Assembly: GCA_958299035.1 (NCBI GenBank)
Contig: CATQJL010000223.1
Location: 82,229,322 to 82,293,321, forward strand
Reading direction: 5' to 3'
Length of the DNA stretch: 64,000 nucleotides
Source of the DNA: Cylicocyclus nassatus
Taxonomy: Eukaryota; Nematoda; Chromadorea; Rhabditida; Strongylidae
Shown here: positions 11,895 through 26,887 of the stretch, piece by piece
How the letters are laid out: each line of letters starts with the position of its first letter
Numbering within the stretch: the stretch's first letter is position 1
Translations under genes and position numbers: made by a program
The notes under the pieces: generated by a model
What the model was told of the DNA's origin: nothing
The model's database searches: none
The model's input: the letters and a program-made list of their open reading frames with translations, nothing else

Positions 11895-14306
11895 ACCAGC
11901 ACATCTTGTTTTGATCTAAGTCTCGATTTTCTGCTTGCCAAGCATTCTTTGGAAGCTTCTACGGCCGGCCTGAGGAAACATGGCTCCAATCATCCTTATC
12001 TATACGATTATTTTCCATAGCAGTCATGAACTTGTAGAATTGATGGCGATCGAATATTTTTAGCATAATCTGTTGAAACTATTGTCAATGGTCAGTGATA
12101 TTTTGAAGAGCAAAGCTTCTGTTGTATGACTTTATGAACTGTTGGAGCAGCTTGTTGCTGTCGTGCGCTTTCCAAGTTTTGCTCTTCCGAAAATGGATGA
12201 GTGGGTGGGCTTCTGTTATTTATTCTGTTACGGTGCATGTGGTGGCTGAATTTCTAGTATTAATCCAAGTTTCTTGCTGCTGTCCTGTTCATGTTGCCAA
12301 CTTAATGTGTTTAAATGCATTGATTGATTTTCTGTCACCAGTTGAAAGTACTTTACCAGGCTTACATTACTTCAAGCACTTCATTATTCCAAAGAGAAAA
12401 TTCCATACGACTGTGTTACTTTATGATGAGACCTTTGCATCTCATTGTGCAATTTGTTGTGATCTGCTGCGAACGTTGTCCAAACATATGATCCCCCTGT
12501 GAAAACGCGGTTGTCTTCTTCGCTTAATTGCTTTGTTCCACATAAATATTTTGTACTACAGCATATTTTGAATTTTTTGTTATATACAAAATATGCGTAT
12601 CGGTGTACTAGACTTTCGAAACATAGTGGCATGGGAGGTTGGACGCTATATTTGTATTATCTTAATTGCGTTTGATGTGTAAAGGCTAGTCTCGGACGAA
12701 AGGCGTTGTCCATGAAGCGATACGCGCGCGGGCGCTTTAGCTCTTATGATAAAATATTTCAAATGCCGCATTCGCATCCGCTTCGCAGCATGGATAAACC
12801 GAATTTGTCGGGGATTAGTCTTTACAAAACGATACGCTGTATAGTGCGCTTGGTAAAGTGCAGGTGAAGGCCGAGGTCATGATTTCCTCGCAAAATTTGA
12901 GGTATTCAAATGTCGTTCCTGGGAAATCTCTTTTCTCTAACCTTTTTGACGATAATTTCCGTTTCCACCTTTGACCTTGGACACTAGACCTATATAAGAG
13001 GGGAAGTATAGCAGAAATTTGAATTCGGGGAAGGTGAACAAGACAGTTACCTCAAAACATAACTGAATTTTACTGGCTGAAGTACAGCAAACCTGTCATA
13101 TTAGGGGTATCTTTTAAAATATGCGCAAATGCACGGTTCTTAATGCCGCCCACCAAGCGTGAGTTTACACGATCAAGTACAACATTTCTGTTCTCTTGGG
13201 CTTCTACGAACACGGTTGTGTCAAAAGAAAAACGGGAGAACACCGCCCAAAATGAACTCCCATTTAAATTATGTGCAATTGCACTCGACCGTAACTTTAG
13301 CATGGGACAAGTTGAAGAAGTATAATCCATTCCCATTTGACCATTAAAAGGTTTATGAAAGTTCATAGTAGCTTTTAATTTTTTTTGAGTGTTGCGGTGA
13401 TTTCGGGTCACTGCCTCTGTCCTTCTTATTTTCTCTTGACAGAGGAGCATAGTGCACGTGATTGTGCTACGTGCGAATGATGAACTTACAAATAGTGCAG
13501 ACTTTCATGTTCTTTTCGATATAAGATGGAGGACCATTGATTAGAAAGTTTCGGCTGGAGGCGCAAACGGTGAGTCATTTTTCTTTCCAATGTTTTTTTG
13601 AAGTATACATGTGGAAGAGATTTGTTTTTGTGTGGTTAATTTTTGACATTTCAAAAGTTTTGTTAATACTTTCTTTTTCTTACTTTTTCGCCGTATTATT
13701 ATCTAGTTGTGGAAAAATGAATTAACATTCTTATTGTGTATTCGTTCTTTCTTCTGTTTTGTTGCTAGATAAGAGAGCAAAGGACCCAGACAAATTTGTT
13801 AGCTTGGTGACAGCCACTCAGGAGCTGCAGTCATCACTTATTATGAAGTCATGATATTGACCAAATGATATTGATGTCATGTTTGGTGCCTACATACGTT
13901 GTGTTATAAAAGAATCTGTAACACGTTGAGGAAAGATTAGCATTCTTATCTGGTTCAACAACAAGAATGATGATGACTCAAAAATTATTACTAAGCTGAA
14001 TGATGGTTTTCAACTTCAATGTTGAATTTTAAAAAAAGACGGATTTTCTGCCTTAAGCATTTTGTAGGTTCGATAAAATAGTGGGGAATTTGATTTCCAG
14101 ATAAGCTCATAGATGATGATCAAAGGGCATTTCCTACTGAGCATAGCGAAGCTTCCCGCTACAACTTCGTTTAGAGTAAGTTCAGCAGAGTTTCTACTAT
14201 TGTTTGATTGCAGTAAGCGAATTATCGAATATAACAGCTGACTACTTTTGAACTGTGATAATCGATGCGTGTCTGATAAGTGCTTTTGTAAAGTGACGTC
14301 ATTCAG
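11895..14306. other. Intergenic gap after REP
   Basis: Contains the REP 3' region and then AT-rich sequence. A 126-codon frame on - (13,070-13,450) and one on + (12,122-12,502) have no recognisable domain. The only coding-like segment is the small candidate exon at 13,769-13,855, listed separately. Confidence 0.35.
13769..13855 (+). CDS. Possible orphan terminal exon, unidentified
   Basis: After a TTGTTGCTAG acceptor an open frame encodes DPDKFVSLVTATQELQ and ends in MKS-TGA. The composition is protein-like and unlike the surrounding AT-rich sequence. A donor GCAAACG|GTGAGT at about 13,569 could join to it in phase, but the upstream piece would be a micro-exon. The family is not recognised. 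It could be the 3' end of a gene scattered through 12-13.8 kb or a decayed fragment. Confidence 0.25.
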
Positions 14307-17821
<3,515 letters not shown>

Positions 17822-19608
17822 GAATGTACTACTGTAATTTATTGACTTCATTACAAAGATGTGCAGACATTAGGTACTTTTTACTTTCATAATTTGGAAC
17901 TCATTGAACATTGTTTGTCTTTTCAAATAAAATTTTGATTTGTAGCAAGCTGTTATTCGAAACTTTTTGTATCTGTGCAGCATGTATGTGAAGAATGCAT
18001 TTTTTCACTCGATAAAAACTTCAAAGGATGGGAATGATTAGCCTATAACACCAGCAACTAGGAAGTATTTTTTCCGTCACCGTTTCGCATAAATCTCATA
18101 ACTTTGGCATATTCTCCAATTTTTGTACGCGTGAGGACGTTCTATTCATTCTTCGAATAGGATTTCTTTGACCATTGAATATGCACAGCTTCTAGAGGCA
18201 GGACTGCAATTATGACAACATCACTGTAGCACATAGATCAAGAATTTCAATGGTAAGTGTCTAGTGTATTTATCTGTCTGTCAACTATTATCGTTGTATA
18301 AATGCAGTTTTCCACTTCTGCCAGGTTATATTTTTGGATCTTGGATCTTTGAATCTTTTCACACATTAGAATTTTCGAATAGTTCAATTGCAAATGGCCA
18401 TCGTTGAGAAAATGTTCAAAAGGGCGTCAGAGGCTTTTAGTTTTGATGGTTTTTAGCTTTTAAAAAAGTGAACAAGATGCTCTCTTTCATCTCTTTCCCG
18501 AGTACTACATGCAGAACAGGCTCGCTTCCAATGAATGACCGAGAGGTCAAAAGTAACCAACACTTATGTCTGTAGTAGAACACTTTTTTTGAAATGATAC
18601 TTACTCAAGGTTTTCTTAACATTATTATCTTTCTATATTTAGACATTTATTTTCTTCTCCATTTATTTCCATCACTTAAGTAGAGAACTTATGCAGGCTA
18701 ATGCTTTCTACGAAACATTCCTGTTAGCGTTTGAGGAGCTTGTGTACTGTAGACTTCTCAAACTTTAGCGGTTTTGTAGTCAGAAGCTTCTGATACTTCC
18801 CGATTTTTTTCAGTTTCTGCATTATAATGCTCTAGAGTGCAATCCAAATAGATAAACAGTGCATGGAATATCTGCTCGTATCGAAGTTTACGTTAATCAA
18901 ATCACCAGATAGGAATACGGAACTATCTAAGCAGAAAGGAAGCATAAAGAACTCACATGTACTGAAATGATGCAAACATTGAAACTCAGTGGAGGCCGAC
19001 TAAATTGAAAACAACAAAATGTCCAGTGCAATGCCGCTGGAGCACATTTACACCCAGCACGACTGCATAAATGTTTGCGATTGATACAGCTGAGTTAACG
19101 TGATCATTTTCTTACAACAAAGTGTTTGTGCAGAGACGAGAAAACATTCCAACACATCTATGACAACTCAACCGTCTAATCGTGATCGCTTTGACACATA
19201 CAGTGCTGGGATGTCAAGACAGTGAAAGGACCCTGCATTGCAAAGGCACGTCCGCTCAAAATCTCGGCTTCCATGTTTTTGGCGTTCCGGCCTTATCTAG
19301 GCCTTTTACGGCGCTGCTAGATAAGGAATCCAAAAAGTGAATCCTAGAAAACCTCGCTTTTAGCTATATGGAGAGACCGCTTGAGCTGCACACCGGGATT
19401 AGTAACTTCTTTATTGACTGAGGTTTCGGCTATATCGCATAGAATCTGAAATGAATGCATAGGTAATCTATCCTGTAAAAAACCGCAACAAGACTCAGAA
19501 AGAACATTCAATGCGTCAGAAAACCAAGAGCTGCAGATAAATGCAGAAGTAAACTAGTGCTCACCTAAACAGCTGATGACTGCTTGGTCAACAGACCGTA
19601 TACCAGTA
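17822..19608. other. Intergenic stretch, nothing recognised
   Basis: Holds the 3' end region of flavin oxidoreductase copy 1 and then AT-rich sequence with stops in all frames. No repeat boundary or exon was identified. Confidence 0.4.
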
Positions 19609-20145
19609 AGGGATCGTTCAGACCGCGCCTGTACCCGCCCAAATGCGCCCAAATACGCCCAAATACGCCAGAATACGTCCAAATACGCCCGAATACGTCC
19701 AAATACGCCCAAATACGTCCGAATACGTCCAAATACGCCCAAACCCGCCCGAACGCCGAAGCTGCCAATGCGCAGCAAATTGCATGCAAATTGCTCGTTC
19801 GCTGCAACAATACTTAACTGTTAGAGTTACAATGCGTGAAAAAAGCAACTTTTCCGTTTTTCAGCCAAACTAAGACTCCGGAAATCCACGGAAAGGCTAT
19901 ATCGTGCGCAACGAGTGCGATATTCATAATCAGCGTGCTTGGAAACCCCTCTAGGCAAAGTTGCGTGCTCCAATATGCCAATTTGCATGCAATTTGCTGC
20001 GCATTCGGGCGGGTTTGGGCGTATTCGGACGTATTTGGGCGTATTTGGACGTATTCGGACGTATTTGGGCGTATTTGGACGTATTCGGGCGTAGGGCGTA
20101 TTTGGGCGTATTTGGGCGGGTACAGGCGCGGTCTGAACGATCCCT
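19609..20145. mobile_element. Foldback element with minisatellite arms
   Basis: About 537 bp. Both ends carry AGGGATCGTTCAGACCGCG in inverted orientation, next to CCTGTACCCGCCC. Each arm is then a tandem array of 10-12-bp units of the type AAATACGCCC / GAATACGTCC, followed by GCGCAGCAAATTGCATGC. The spacer between arms is about 200 bp. Overlapping open frames on both strands with repeated R-I-x-x-Y or R-P-N-T-x-K-Y are translations of the minisatellite, not genes. Confidence 0.75.
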
Positions 20146-20364
20146 AACTAAACTCCAACAACTTTTATAGTACCCAGTGACCAAGCACTTGAACACAGAA
20201 GCCACAAAGGCTCTGATAAGCGACCATCTCACTAGTGATGGCTGTGCACTCATCCTTTCTATTCAAATTTGGAATTTTGGCGGCAATCCGAAACGCTTCT
20301 AATGTCTTGCGCGCCAGGATTTCGGATTCGCGTGCTAAGATCGTGACCTCTACAGCTATGTCTA

Positions 20365-21015
20365 AACTAGGAGATCTAGGCTATCGATCCATATAAATAA
20401 GGTTTGCTAAGAATGTTTTTTTGATATAGTTAATGGGGTGCGGCACACCCCCTTAAAAGCTGCGGCCGCCGCAGCTTTCAAGGGGGTGTGCCGCACCCCA
20501 TTAACTATATCAAAGAAGCAATTTTAGCGGACAGTATTTATATGAATCGATAGCATAAACCTTATAGATTCCACAGGACTGTTTGGAGCCTGATTCGTCT
20601 TCTTAGCTCTGAGTAATATTTGGTGAAAGCATAGCGAACAAAAGCGAAAAATGGGAAAAACGAGATTTTGGTTAGCTTCTAACTCCACAGTTTGGAGGTC
20701 TTCTGAAGCGGAATTCCTGAGGTGGACAAAGAAGGAGTAGTGCTTTGTCTTGAGTGCAAAAATGGATAGCTAATTCACCTTCGAAACAAAGTTAACCATG
20801 TTGGAATTTGACCATTTCACTTAGGTAGCCCAGTATCTTGAATCTTCAGAATTCGCTCAAACTTTGTCTACAGGGGTTATTTGACATGCTAATTATGGAT
20901 AGGATACGAATATCATGTTATCACTATTATCAGATTACCCAGCTACGACCCCCTCCGCTTTTGACTCCTATACGACCCCCCAGGTGTGGCGTGCCGCACC
21001 CCACGCTTGACCCTG
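20365..21015. mobile_element. CAGGGTCAAGC foldback element, truncated left arm
   Basis: The centre is an almost perfect hairpin at 20,421-20,513 (TTGATATAGTTAATGGGGTG... with its complement, apex GCGGCCGC). The right arm runs through GAGCCTGATTCGTCTTCTTA and CTCTGAGTAATATTTGG to an end reading GCTTGACCCTG at 21,005-21,015. The left arm is cut short at about 20,365. The same family occurs at 42.33-42.92 and 54.95-56.87 kb. Confidence 0.75.
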
Positions 21016-21071
21016 GTGATCATAGTTCTCTGATGAAACCGTCAGTTTGTGTCTGCGATTACTTTGCTCTT

Positions 21072-22089
21072 GAAGGCACCGTCTACCCTAGAGCCCGTAT
21101 GCACGTACATCCCCGCTGGGAAGGGAAGGGGATCTGAGAGGGATGCGCCCTATCTCGCAACTCTCCGTATCTTTCTTCTTCCTACCTGCGCATAATGGAT
21201 GCCAGGTTATCGGCGTGATTGAGTAAATTTTCGCTATTTTGTGTGATCCCTGGAGATCCTTTCAATGCCATTTATTTCCTTAAAAAGTCAATGAAACGCT
21301 GTAAAATTGTACTGTGGATATACTATGGCGCTGCTAAAGATGATTATAGTAGAAATAAGTGAAATCTCAGGATGTCGGAATTTTCGGCAATCCCTAGCTC
21401 GCAGCTAGGGATCGTCGAAAAATTCACATCTAGATTCCATTTCTTCCGTCGATAATATGCTTAGCAGTGCCGTAGTATATCCTCAGTACAATTTCACAGC
21501 TTTTTCATTGACTTCTCAGGAATGTAAATCACTTTGAAAAGGAGAGGTGATCCCCAGGGGATCCCCTGCGGATCACACAAAATGGCAAAAAACCAATCCT
21601 GTTTGGAAGGAACCTGGCATCCATTATGCGCAGGTATAAGTGTATGAAAAAATTTACAAGCAAGATAGAGATAGAAGAAGAAAGATACGTAGAGTAGCGA
21701 GATATGACGCATCCCCTCTCAGATCCCTTCCCCTCCCAGCGGGATGTGCGTGCTTACAAGCCTAAGTTGAGAGTCTTGAGCTTTTGGTAGCGTATGATAG
21801 TAGGGCCCTCTACCAAGCCAATGCCCAAATCGCGGCGCAAAATGTCGCTTCGGAAGCGAGAAAATCGCGCCGGAATAATGAAGATCACGAGCACCCCAAG
21901 ACGGCACCACCCTCCCCATCCATGCTCGCTCTTCCGTGCGCCCAGCCAATTCCGAAAAGCCGGCCTGGGTTCTCTGAAAACGGGGTTTGTTGGGGTTTTC
22001 GCGGTCGACTTCATATTCGAATCAGGGACATGAGAAGGCCCCGGAAATCAAAACATGGAAGTCGGGAATCTGGGTGGACGGTGCCTTCA
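21072..22089. repeat. GGCACCGTCCACCC-family MITE, copy c, interrupted by a foldback
   Basis: The left end GAAGGCACCGTCTACCC and right end GGGTGGACGGTGCCTTC are inverted. The body at 21,755-22,089 matches the other copies (GAATCAGGGACATG, CGCGGTCGAC). A second palindromic element, 21,100-21,752, sits between the left end and the body. Confidence 0.65.
21100..21752. mobile_element. 650-bp foldback element
   Basis: Arms of about 310 bp meet near 21,405 at CCCTAGCTCGCAGCTAGGG. Paired segments include GCACGTACATCCCCGCTGGG / CCCAGCGGGATGTGCGTGC and GTATATCCTCAGTACAAT / ATTGTACTGTGGATATAC. No open frame or transposase was seen, so it is non-autonomous. Superfamily unknown. Confidence 0.7.
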
Positions 22090-22246
22090 AGCGAAACTTT
22101 TATCAGCAGAAACACCCGAGGCGATGAGCTTTCTTTAAGACATTGTTTGGCCATGCGAACCTTTCTTCTGTTGATAGACAGCTACTTTTCTTGAGAATAC
22201 CAGTGGTTAGAGGATGTCGGGTCTCCATTCCATTGGCCCATACAGC

Positions 22247-22465
22247 CTACCCATCTATCTCACATGTGGTTCCATGGGAAGTTTTCGGAGTGTATTCAGC
22301 CCCATCTTTCACAACCCTCACCTCCCTATTGTTATGTAATCTTTCTTTTATGTACTTTCTTACCATACCTACCGCTTCGAAAGTACCTGCTAGTACAAAA
22401 AGTACAAAAAGGCCTTGGTATACAAGCACTTCGTTCAAAGTGGGCTGATTCGACGTCTCCGACAC
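22247..22465 (-). CDS. Candidate single-exon membrane microprotein
   Basis: A 72-codon frame on -, ATG at 22,465 and TAG at 22,247. It has a polar N-terminus, one hydrophobic segment (YQGLFVLFVLAGTFEAVGMV) followed by a basic stretch (RKYIKERL), so a single-pass protein is possible. It starts only 104 bp past the stop codon of DUF148-like gene A and 27 bp past that gene's AATAAA. That is too close for a standard SL2-operon spacing and may argue against it. No family recognised. Confidence 0.3.
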   Translation of the reverse strand: MSETSNQPTLNEVLVYQGLFVLFVLAGTFEAVGMVRKYIKERLHNNREVRVVKDGAEYTPKTSHGTTCEIDG

Positions 22466-22491
22466 TGCTTTGATTGGAGTTACTCCCGCCC

Positions 22492-22497
22492 TTTATT
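22492..22497 (-). terminator. Polyadenylation signal for DUF148-like gene A
   Basis: AATAAA on the minus strand, 73-78 nt beyond the TGA of gene A, a normal distance for a nematode 3' UTR. Confidence 0.5.
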
Positions 22498-22569
22498 TTC
22501 ATCACATAAATAGACAAGTCATGCACTTATGAACACAGATTAAATTTTGAGGAAAGTTAGTGAAATAGC

Positions 22570-24784
22570 TCAATTTCCTGCTGTTTTCGTCTCATTTTCC
22601 TTCGCCTCATAAGCTTCTCTTGCAAGCTTCTCCTTCATCTCGCGGCGCATTTGCTCAAAATACAAAACCTTCTGAAATAAAATTACTTTTGCATAAGGCT
22701 GTCTCAAACAGATTTATGTAAAAATGACTAACTCCTGGGTACTTTTTGTTGAACTCTTGGATCGCCGCACGAAACTCCCTTAGTGTCATATTCTTACTGC
22801 GCCCAATGGCACTGTATACCATATAATCGTGCACAAGTTTTATGAAGCCTTCCAGTACCATTTTATCAACCTTCTTATTCATCTCTTCCCTTCTTTCGAA
22901 TTCCTGCTTCAATCTTTCCTATAAGACGATGCATTTGTAAATCCTCTGCTCTCTCTTTGCGGAATCGCTGAATTGACGTTTCGAAACGATGTAAATGATG
23001 TTGTCAGTTGACATTATGTCATTCCCAGGTTTGAACGGTGGACTGGTTTATTAACCTTACGTTTCGGCAATGACGGTGAATTGAATCGGCAAAATCGTCT
23101 TCGTCGGGGCCTGAAAGTAGGTTGCAGTGTTTAGTCTGTGGGGCCCGACTGCCGTATGTCTTCTGCACTGTCGAGTCTGGACCTTGTCTCGTATCCAACG
23201 TATAAAGATGCAGTGTTGATATACTGGACTACACTATTCTACGTCACCTTAATTTTGCGAAAGTGCTTTACGAACTACTGGGTGTTGGATAAAGGCGATG
23301 GTACTTTTGGTAGAAGTTGGCTTAGGATTTTATTCAGAAACCACGAAAACTTGTCTGTAGGGCCACCAAAGCTAACTTTTATAAATTGTGGGTTTCATGG
23401 AATCGTAAGAGGACGTTTATTCGAACGGGTAATCTGAATGTTAGAGTCAAAGAGCATCCAGTGGCCCGAAGAAGGGCAGATGCGATGTCAATTTTGGGAA
23501 GACATAGTATGAAGAGCATATGGCGGTGAATTTAACTTAAATGCACTTGTCATACAAAGAAGAGATTTTAGTAAGGAAGACTATCGAGGCTTGGATTTCT
23601 CGCTGACCTTTCAAAATAAAACGGAAATGAATGCACATAACAACCAAGCTTCTTAACGATCTGTGAACGATAACCTGCACACATACATATACAGGGTGTC
23701 CCAAAAAATGTGAACACTGTTTGATCGTTAATAACATTGTTGCTTTCATGTCTTTCGCCGAGCTTGAGGCACAATTCTGTAGAGCGAGGCTCAACTTAGA
23801 TTCATAGTATGGAGCGAATCACCGATCGCTGTCGTTACTGTAGGATTACGGTATGAACTTCTAGCATGCGGAACTTGTGAAGTATGCCATTTGACAAATT
23901 TTTTGATCTGAAAAATCGTGTACTAGGGTTTTCGCGCACGCTGATTCCATTACACAACTTTTTACGAGTGTTTCTCGCTTTTTTGACAGTGTAGTTACAT
24001 TTCTGACATATGCTTGAAATTCAGTTATTACGATTTCCTGAGATAACCTTGGAGGGAAGCATCATAGTGGAGGGAAGCATCATAGTAAAGCGCAAATTTT
24101 ATACTCGAACTCAGCGGCTTCCATTACCATGGTATAAAAATTTTTGACAGGTTTGGTTTTGTTTCGAGGAGAATATGGCTCCAATGGCCTAAATCCTTGT
24201 CGAAGATCCCACCGTAATTCTACAGTAATGAACAGCGATCGACGATTTGCTCTATAGTACTAATCTAAGTTAAACTTCGCTTTATAGAATGGCTCCCCAA
24301 GCTCGGCGAAAGACATGAAAGCACGGGAGATATTAACAATCAAACATTGTTCACATTTTTTGGGACACCCCTGTATAAGGTGCCGATCGCTGAGCAAGAC
24401 GTCAACGAAGACGATTTTATCGAAAAGTAGGGCCAACAAAGAATTCCACCGTACAAACCTGGCATTTGCGTAACATCAACTGATAACGTCATCAATATTG
24501 ATTAGGGTCATTTGAGACCATGCTTTGCAAATGAAAGCCTCTATCCCTCCTAATAAGCTTGCTGTAAGTGATATTCATCTACTAACCAATCTTTTTGCCT
24601 CTTGTTCTTGAGCCATCTGCTCCAACTCTCCTAAAGTCATGTTCTCATTTCTTCTAAGCAAATTTTCTTCCTTCCGTGTCCAGTGTGCTGCATGGTAGGG
24701 ACCACCACGATAGCCATGTTGATGAGGTTCTTGTTGGCTGTAGACGAAGATGGGCAGAACAACCAGAAGTTGAAGTGCGAGCAT
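22570..24784 (-). CDS. Secreted SXP/RAL-2-like (DUF148) protein, gene A
   Basis: Three exons on -: 24784-24587, 22918-22733, 22671-22570 (198, 186 and 102 nt), all phase 0, donors GTTAGT. Protein of 161 residues: signal peptide MLALQLLVVLPIFVYS, a His/Gly-rich segment, then helices with two related motifs, ENMTLGELEQMAQEQEA (about 48-64) and KNMTLREFRAAIQEFNKKYP (about 108-127), and a basic, Lys/Glu-rich C-terminus. The 'xNMTL-E' plus 'FxKxxP' layout resembles the SXP/RAL-2 (Ani s 5-like, DUF148) secreted antigens of parasitic nematodes. That assignment is inference; other helical secreted families are possible. Intron 1 (1.67 kb) contains a mariner-type element. Gene B at 37.3-37.9 kb is a paralogue with a 186-nt middle exon of equal size. 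Confidence 0.75.
23020..24478. repeat. Inverted repeat pair around a mariner-type insertion
   Basis: The segment 23,023-23,115 (CCAGGTTTGAACGGTGGA...ACGTTTCGGC...AAAATCGTCTTCGT) is inverted at 24,405-24,478 (ACGAAGACGATTTTATCGA...CACCGTACAAACCTGG). A third copy lies at 36,890-36,960. Here the pair brackets the element at 23,692-24,373, within intron 1 of gene A. Confidence 0.5.
23692..24373. mobile_element. Non-autonomous Tc1/mariner-type element (CAGGGTGTCCC family), copy 1
   Basis: 682 bp with inverted ends CAGGGTGTCCCAAAAAATGT and ...TTTTTTGGGACACCCCTG, flanked by TA on both sides. The arms stay complementary for about 170 bp (TAATAACATTG, CTTTCGCCGAGCTTGAGG, GCGATCG). No transposase frame. 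Confidence 0.8.
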
Positions 24785-25076
24785 TTCTGCAAAACAATTG
24801 TGAAGACGACAGAAGTCGGGGATGTAAATCAGGGGGTTTAAACAAATGTTTTGCGGCTGGTACCTTTTAAGCGCAGTATTCTATTTTACATATAAATGTT
24901 AGCGTTACTGTGTTAGCTCTTCTAATGGAATGTTTTGATATCATACAATGTAGTCGCTTTCGATAATCGTGTTAATGTGCTAAAAGCGGTGTTGACGTTT
25001 TACATGCTACCGTCTGCTACGGTCAGAGAGCATTTTGTCAAACGTAAAGGATCGCATGCATTAACATCTCAGCCGG

Positions 25077-25750
25077 GGAGGGGATTGCAGCTAAAAATAA
25101 GCTTCATATTATAAAGCTCCAGGTGTCTGGATTTGATGCTGTTTATCCATCAGTAAGAATCCCTACTTCTTTTACTATGAAGATGTTGAACAGGAGCAAG
25201 AAGTTGTACGAACTGCATTTTCCAACATTCTCTACGGTCCCTGTTGGTCGCCAGCGGCCAAGCTTCTTTTCTTCGAAGTCATTTTTCTCTCTTATTGTTA
25301 GAAGTCATAAGAGTATTCCAAAGCTGCACTAATTCTCTAACACAACGCTATGCATGTTTCTGATAAAACAAATGATGTAGAGAAGTCGCGGAAGTTGAGA
25401 TGAACTTCAAGTCGAATGTTGGGTCCATCAATAACTTCGATTTTCCAATAAGTCATTTGTTCTTATCAGAAACATGTTTAGCACTATTCGGTTAGGTGAC
25501 AGACAACCTTGAAATGTTTCTGTTGACTTCAAGGAGAGTAAAAAACTTCGGTTACGAAAACGATTGGCCGCTGGAGATCATCAGGGAATACAAAAAGTTG
25601 GAAAAAGCCGCGTACAGCTTCTCGCTCCTGTTCAATGTATTCAGAGTAAAGGGTGGTAGGAATATCTACGGATGGACAGACAGCGTCAAATCCAGACATT
25701 TGAGCTTCAGGATATAAAGTTTTCTGGCAGTCTGCGATCCCCTCCTCAAA
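25077..25750. mobile_element. Foldback element of about 675 bp
   Basis: Outer arms pair GGGGAGGGGATTGCAG with CTGCGATCCCCTCC, GTCTGGATTTGATGCTGT with GCGTCAAATCCAGAC, and AACAGGAGCAAGAAG with CTCGCTCCTGTT. Inner arms pair GCATGTTTCTGATAAAACAA with TTGTTCTTATCAGAAACATG. It abuts the GGCACCGTCCACCC-family copy at 25,748. Confidence 0.65.
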
Positions 25751-26039
25751 GGCACCGTCCACCCAAAATGGAGGTTGGCGAGATTATGATGGCATACTAG
25801 TGTGGGCCCCCATACTAGACAAACCTCCAAGCTTAGCCGCAAAAGACTGCTTCTGGAGCGAGAAATTCGCCCCACTTGCAAGCTTTATCTCGCCTGCGCT
25901 TGTTGCAGAAGGTTCTCGAAACGGGGATTTTTGGGGGTTTCGCGGATTTTCGACTCCATATTCGGAATCAGGGCTTTCAGAAGGCCTGAAGGCGACAAAA
26001 ACATTGAATTCGAAATTTAGGGTGGACGGTGCCTTCAAA
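25748..26039. repeat. GGCACCGTCCACCC-family MITE, copy d (best-preserved ends)
   Basis: 292 bp with inverted ends AAAGGCACCGTCCACCC and GGGTGGACGGTGCCTT. The body includes GGTTCTCGAAACGGGGATTT and GGAATCAGGGCTTTCAGAAGG. No coding potential beyond chance frames. Confidence 0.7.
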
Positions 26040-26160
26040 GGGGATGTTGCTGAATGCGACCTTGAAGAAGTAGTGTTGGAGAGCAGCTCACAAAGTATCA
26101 CATTTCAGATATCATGTGACTCAAAACATTGTTATCAAGTATCCATCATCTATATATATA

Positions 26161-26834
26161 CAGAGTGTCCCAAAAAATGTGAACACTGTTTGATCGTTAA
26201 TAACTCCCTTGCTTTCATGTCTTTCTCCGAGCTTGAGGCACCATTTTATAGAGCGAAGTTAAACTTAGATTTATAGTATGGAGCGAGTCATCGATCGCTT
26301 TTCATTACTGTATGATTACGGTAGGAACTTTGACAAGGATTTTAGGCCATTAGAGGCCATATTCTGCCTCGAAACAAGACCAAACAAGCCAAAAGCTCTT
26401 ATACTATGGTAATGGAAACCGCTGATTTCGAATATGAAATTTCCACTGTACTGTGACGCTTCTTTCCGAAGTTATCCCAGGTAAACCGTAATAACAGAAT
26501 TCCCAGCACTTGTCAAAAATGTGATTACCAGGTTAAAAAAGCTAAAAACTCTTGTAAAAAGTTGTGTAATGGATTCAGCGTGTGCGAAAACCCTAGTACA
26601 CGATTTTTCAGATTTTTTGGAAAAAATTTTATCTAATGGCATATTTCACAATGGATTCACAACCTGGAAGTTCCTACCGTAATCCGATAGTAGCGAAGGG
26701 AGATCGGAGTTTTGCTTCATACTGTAAATCTAAGTTGAACCTCGCTCTACGAAATGGTGCCTAAAGCTCGGCGAAAGACCTAAAAGCAACGGAGTTATTA
26801 ACGATCAAACAGTGTTCACATTTTTTTGGGACAC

Positions 26835-26838
<4 letters not shown>
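26161..26838. mobile_element. Non-autonomous Tc1/mariner-type element (CAGGGTGTCCC family), copy 2
   Basis: 678 bp, ends CAGAGTGTCCCAAAAAATGT and TTTTTTTGGGACACTCTG with TA at each flank. Same foldback layout as copy 1. The next 45 bp are a (TA)n tract leading into copy 3. Confidence 0.8.

Positions 26839-26884
<46 letters not shown>
26839..26884. repeat. (TA)n microsatellite
   Basis: About 22 TA units between two CAGGGTGTCCC elements, which use TA as target. Probably expanded from target duplications. Confidence 0.85.

Positions 26885-26887
<3 letters not shown>

Noticed and set aside
12122..12502. 126-codon + frame downstream of REP
   Set aside because: Cys/Leu-rich, no motif. It follows the REP stop codon and is probably 3' flanking sequence.
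13070..13450. 126-codon minus frame
   Set aside because: No recognisable family, promoter or partner exon; kept only as intergenic sequence.
19554..20253. Many overlapping frames encoding repeated R-I-W-x-Y or R-P-N-T-x-K-Y peptides on both strands
   Set aside because: They are translations of the minisatellite arms of a foldback element.
22247..22784. SL2-type operon of DUF148-like gene A with the downstream microprotein frame
   Set aside because: The AATAAA to ATG distance (27 bp) is far shorter than usual nematode operon spacing, and no trans-splice acceptor context was evident.
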